DNA of 64,000 nucleotides, taken from positions 266,753 to 330,752 of the forward strand of contig DATJTX010000021.1 in the NCBI GenBank assembly GCA_035502855.1. Direction: 5' to 3'. Each line of letters starts with the position of its first letter. Position 1 is the first letter of the stretch. The DNA is from Candidatus Baltobacteraceae bacterium (GTDB lineage: Bacteria; Vulcanimicrobiota; Vulcanimicrobiia; Vulcanimicrobiales; Vulcanimicrobiaceae). Made by a program: the position numbers and the translations under genes. Of this stretch, positions 61,474 through 64,000 are shown one piece after another. The notes under the pieces were generated by a model. That model had not been told where the DNA came from. It saw only the letters and a list, made by a program, of their open reading frames with translations, and searched no databases.

Positions 61474-61700
61474 CTCGACGTATTCGCGCACCGCGATCGC
61501 CTATCGGGCTCCCGGGTGGGAGAGCCCGACTGACGCCGCGGCGGTTCGATCGTCGCGGCGGATGGCTACCAGCGCAGCCATCACGCGCATTGCTTCCGAT
61601 CGCGACCGATACGTGCGTCGCACTCCGATGAATTCGAAGTGAGGTGATGGTAGCACCGTCGCTAGAGCGCATCAAGCGGGCGAACCGCGCAATGAACACG
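61474..61700. other. gene-free stretch with hairpins, possible leader or small RNA
   Basis: This is part of the 345-base gap between the RNase T2 start (61413) and hutH (61759). Besides the terminator, it contains a second hairpin, CGGGCTC...GAGCCCG with CCC/GGG inside (about 61505-61528), and several short open frames on both strands. One minus-strand frame of 40 codons (61501-61623, GTG start, ending LSHPGAR) ends just before the terminator and could encode a leader peptide. No convincing gene or known riboswitch class is recognised. Confidence 0.3.
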
Positions 61701-61751
61701 CTATCCACAAGTTTTTTGCGGTTATGCACGGCAGGCGTCCGGTTATCCACT
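61701..61751 (+). promoter_or_regulatory. three phased DnaA-box-like 9-mers upstream of hutH
   Basis: CTATCCACA (61701), TTATGCACG (61722) and TTATCCACT (61743) all resemble the DnaA box TTATCCACA, with one, two and one differences respectively. They lie on the same strand at exact 21-base intervals, about two helical turns. A T6 tract is between the first and second. They end 8 bases before the hutH ATG. They could be DnaA sites or a three-site operator for another protein. Confidence 0.45.
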
Positions 61752-61758
61752 TTGAACT

Positions 61759-63318
61759 ATGGCGTGTACCGCTATGTCCCAAACAGTCTCGCAGCGGCGC
61801 GTCGAGCTCGACGGCCGTCATCTCGATCTCGAATCGATCGAGGCGGTGGCCGGCGGCGCCTCCGTTACGATTGCCCCCGCTGCGCGCGAACGCGTCGCGC
61901 GTGCGCGCGCGTTCGTGGAGGAGCGCTTTGCGCTCGGCGATGCCATCTACGGCGTCACCACCGGCTTCGGTCGTTTGGCGAACGTCCAGATCGACCCGGC
62001 CGACGCCGCGGCGCTGCAATTGAATTTGGTGCGTTCTCATGCATCGGGAACCGGTGCGCCGCTCGATGCGCGGCTGGTTCGCGCTGCCGGCGTGCTGCGG
62101 GTGAATTCGCTGGCGGCCGGTCATTCCGGCATAAAACTCGACACGCTCGATCTCTTGGTCGAGTTGCTCAATCGGGGCGTGACCCCGGTCGTGCCGTGCC
62201 AAGGATCGGTCGGCGCCAGCGGCGATCTCGCGCCGCTCGCGCACATGAGTTTGACGCTTATCGGCGAGGGTGAAGCGAGTTTCGCAGGCGAGCGGTTGCC
62301 GAGCGCGGCGGCGCTCGAACGCGCGGGCTTGCGGCCGGTAACGCTCGGGCCGAAGGAAGGTCTCGCGCTCATCAACGGCACGCAGGTGATGACCGGCATC
62401 GCCGCGCTTGCCGTCTTGCGTTCGCTGCGGCTCGCTGCCGCCGCCGACGTCATCGGCGCGCTCTCGCTGGAGGCGTTCTTGGGTACGGATCGTGTTTTCG
62501 ACCGGCGCTTGAACGATTTGCGTCCGCATCCCGGTCAAGAACGCGTCGCCTCCAATTTGCGCGCGTTGCTCGCGGGCTCGGAGATCATGCTGTCGCATCG
62601 CGAGTGCGGACGCGTCCAAGATCCGTATTCGTTCCGTTGCATTCCGGTCGTTCACGGCGCGGTGCGCGACGCGATCGATTACGCGCGCACGGTCACGCAA
62701 ATCGAAGCGAATTCGGTGACCGACAATCCGCTGGTCTTTCCGGACGACGGTGAGTTTCTTTCCGGCGGAAACTTCCACGGTGAGCCGATTGCGCTGGCGA
62801 TCGATTTTCTCAAGCTCGCGGTCTGCGAATTTGCCTCGATCGCCGAACGCCGGCTCTATCTTCTGCTCAACGCGGAGGATCGCGGCTTGCCGCTCTTTCT
62901 GACCGGCCGCTCGGGATTGCAATCGGGTTTGATGATCGTGCAGTACACCGCGGCCGCTCTGGTCAACGACAACAAGGGACTGGCTTGGCCCTCGAGCGTC
63001 GACTCGATTCCGACCTCAGCCGGTCAGGAGGATCATGTCAGCATGGGCATGACCTCAGCCAATAATTTGATGCGCGCACTCGACAACGTGGAAGGCGCGC
63101 TCGCCTGCGAACTCCTCGGCGCGCTCGCGGCAACCGATTTTCGCCGGCCGCTGCGATCCGGAACCGGAACGCAGGCGGCGTTCGATCGCGCGCGCAGCCG
63201 TATCGCGCCGTGGAGCGCCGATCGTTCGCCCGCACCGGACATCGCGATCGCACGCGAGCTGATCGGAAGCGGTGCGCTGGTCGAGGCGGCGCAAGACGCG
63301 ATCGGCGCGCGCTTGTAA
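61759..63318 (+). CDS. hutH: histidine ammonia-lyase
   Basis: A 519-residue aromatic amino acid lyase that deaminates histidine to urocanate. The electrophilic MIO prosthetic group forms from Ala153-Ser154-Gly155 in CQGSVGASGDLAPLAHM. Other conserved parts are YGVTTGFGRLANVQI near residue 60, LINGTQVMTG near 210, VQDPYSFRCIPVVHG near 290 and NSVTDNPLVF near 325. No hutU, hutI or hutG follows, so histidine degradation genes may be dispersed. A tyrosine ammonia-lyase specificity cannot be ruled out by eye. ATG 61774 is an alternative start. Confidence 0.9.
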   Translation: MACTAMSQTVSQRRVELDGRHLDLESIEAVAGGASVTIAPAARERVARARAFVEERFALGDAIYGVTTGFGRLANVQIDPADAAALQLNLVRSHASGTGAPLDARLVRAAGVLRVNSLAAGHSGIKLDTLDLLVELLNRGVTPVVPCQGSVGASGDLAPLAHMSLTLIGEGEASFAGERLPSAAALERAGLRPVTLGPKEGLALINGTQVMTGIAALAVLRSLRLAAAADVIGALSLEAFLGTDRVFDRRLNDLRPHPGQERVASNLRALLAGSEIMLSHRECGRVQDPYSFRCIPVVHGAVRDAIDYARTVTQIEANSVTDNPLVFPDDGEFLSGGNFHGEPIALAIDFLKLAVCEFASIAERRLYLLLNAEDRGLPLFLTGRSGLQSGLMIVQYTAAALVNDNKGLAWPSSVDSIPTSAGQEDHVSMGMTSANNLMRALDNVEGALACELLGALAATDFRRPLRSGTGTQAAFDRARSRIAPWSADRSPAPDIAIARELIGSGALVEAAQDAIGARL

Positions 63319-63320
63319 CG

Positions 63321-63863
63321 ATGCTCACGGTGGTCGTGCTCGCGGCGGGACGTTCGCGGCGGTTCGGCTCGGACAAACTTCTTCACGGTTTGCCGGGCGG
63401 CGAAACCCTGCTCGAGCGGGCCGTGCGCGCCGGCGGCGCGTTCGACTCGGTGTTGGTGTGCAGTCCGGCGATCGCGGCGCGCGCGCGAGCGCTGCATCCG
63501 CACACGATCGTGAATCGCCATCCCGAGCGCGGCATGTCGTACTCGCTGCGCTTGGCGAATGCGGCGATCGCCCCGGAAAGCGCGATCGCCGTGTTGCCGG
63601 CGGATCTGTTGCTGATCGGCCCGCACGACGTCGCGTGCGTTGCCGCGTCCATCGACGGCGCCGACGTGGCTTTCCCCGTGCGCTCGGACGGGACGCCGGG
63701 CCATCCGGTGGTCTTCGCCGCCGGCGCGCGGCCGCTGATCGAACAGCTTTGCGACGGCGAGCCGATCGCATGCGTACGCGACCGGGCCGGTCTCACCCGC
63801 CGCCTGGTGGCGATCGAGGAGCCGTGGCCCTATCGTGACGTGGATACCCCGGCGGACATCTAG
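63321..63863 (+). CDS. MobA-like nucleotidyltransferase (MocA/NTP-transferase family)
   Basis: A 180-residue Rossmann-type NTP transferase. The nucleotide-binding start is VVLAAGRSRRFGSDKLLHGLPGGETLLERA, and the metal-binding aspartate region is IAVLPADLLLIGPHDV. RGMSYSLRLA and GTPGHPVVFAAGARPLIEQL match the molybdenum cofactor cytidylyltransferase (MocA) subfamily. That function would serve xanthine-dehydrogenase-type enzymes, none of which is in the window. It lies 2 bases after hutH on the same strand. Confidence 0.82.
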   Translation: MLTVVVLAAGRSRRFGSDKLLHGLPGGETLLERAVRAGGAFDSVLVCSPAIAARARALHPHTIVNRHPERGMSYSLRLANAAIAPESAIAVLPADLLLIGPHDVACVAASIDGADVAFPVRSDGTPGHPVVFAAGARPLIEQLCDGEPIACVRDRAGLTRRLVAIEEPWPYRDVDTPADI

Positions 63864-63900
63864 GGAAGCTCTGAAGAAGTCGCTGTACCGATCGCAAGGA

Positions 63901-63992
63901 GCATTTTCCGGTGCGAATCGAGGCGCATCCGAGGGAGCATAGCAACGCGCTCTGTGACCGAGGATGCAACGAAGACCCGCACCGGAAAATGC
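63901..63992. repeat. long imperfect palindrome at the right edge
   Basis: GCATTTTCCGGTGCG (63901-63915) and CGCACCGGAAAATGC (63978-63992) are perfect 15-bp inverted repeats. Flanking GCAAGG matches on both sides with one extra base on the left, and inner segments (GCATCCGAGG/CCGAGGATGC) pair partly, so the whole region can fold into one long stem. The preceding GGGAAGCTCTGAAGAAGTC resembles insertion-sequence ends. A MITE or the edge of an insertion sequence is likely, but no transposase is visible. Confidence 0.45.
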
Positions 63993-64000
63993 CCTTGCCC

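Noticed and set aside
61439..61750. A 103-codon minus-strand frame in the gap before hutH
   Set aside because: It runs through the terminator and the 9-mer cluster, and its translation is Arg/Ser-rich without a ribosome-binding site.

Overview
The window is a densely packed, high-GC bacterial chromosome segment with about 60 protein genes, many GTG/TTG starts, and many 1-16 base ATGA/GTGA-type overlaps. I see no rRNA or tRNA gene, CRISPR array, phage gene or intact transposase. The repertoire includes ClpC without CtsR/McsAB, a methylmalonyl-CoA route, a cytosolic murein-recycling operon, a secreted RNase T2, retropepsin-like secreted proteins and Asp-box proteins. This suggests an environmental, probably heterotrophic aerobe with a lipoprotein-bearing envelope. 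A poorly cultured high-GC phylum such as Eremiobacterota would fit, but that is an inference from gene content and cannot be proved from the window.

Layout. 0-10 kb: a Sel1-repeat protein, a beta-hydroxyacid dehydrogenase, a large Asp-box exoprotein divergent from a monohaem cytochrome c, an RsbU-type phosphatase, a retropepsin/PDZ protein and an AraC regulator. 10-18.5 kb: a truncated VOC gene, an HxlR regulator with a perfect palindromic operator, and a small redox cluster (58-aa protein, 77-aa protein, sulfite-oxidase-like molybdoprotein, flavin reductase). An AlkB-like dioxygenase, a CAP-domain lipoprotein, a CsoR/RcnR regulator with its NicO-type exporter and operator, and an SSS symporter with a DUF3311 partner follow. 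18.5-28.5 kb: a TPR-sulfotransferase/TPR-ATP-grasp pair, a PilZ protein, a hydrolase, a histidine kinase-response regulator-GGDEF/EAL signalling chain, and a second retropepsin-like protein.

28.5-36.1 kb is a coherent peptidoglycan-recycling operon. NagZ removes GlcNAc, an AmiE-like serine hydrolase may remove peptide, AnmK and a BadF-type kinase phosphorylate anhMurNAc/MurNAc/GlcNAc, MurQ cleaves the lactyl ether, and a DUF4127 protein of unknown function closes the operon. 36-45 kb holds, on the minus strand, fabI, a previously uncalled 58-aa gene, a biotin carboxylase/BCCP chain, the methylmalonyl-CoA mutase catalytic subunit and its epimerase, with the carboxyltransferase beta chain nearby. 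Together these convert propionyl-CoA toward succinyl-CoA. 45-53.6 kb: a DHA2 drug exporter with a divergent TetR gene and a NemR-like operator, a hydrolase, a thioesterase, a MIP18-family protein, then clpC-nadR-aldo/keto reductase.

53.6-64 kb: a SulP-STAS-cNMP transporter, a methionine-salvage operon (mtnB-mtnD-mtnC plus a MaoC-like gene), a secreted protein of unknown function, a WYL regulator, RNase T2, hutH and a MobA-like nucleotidyltransferase. The 345-base gap before hutH holds a minus-strand terminator and three DnaA-box-like 9-mers spaced exactly 21 bases apart. The right edge carries a long imperfect palindrome. The items most worth following up are the 58-aa gene at 39949-40125, palindromic elements that sit in frame inside two adjacent genes, the sulfotransferase/ATP-grasp pair, the DUF4127 protein in the murein-recycling operon, and the phased 9-mers.
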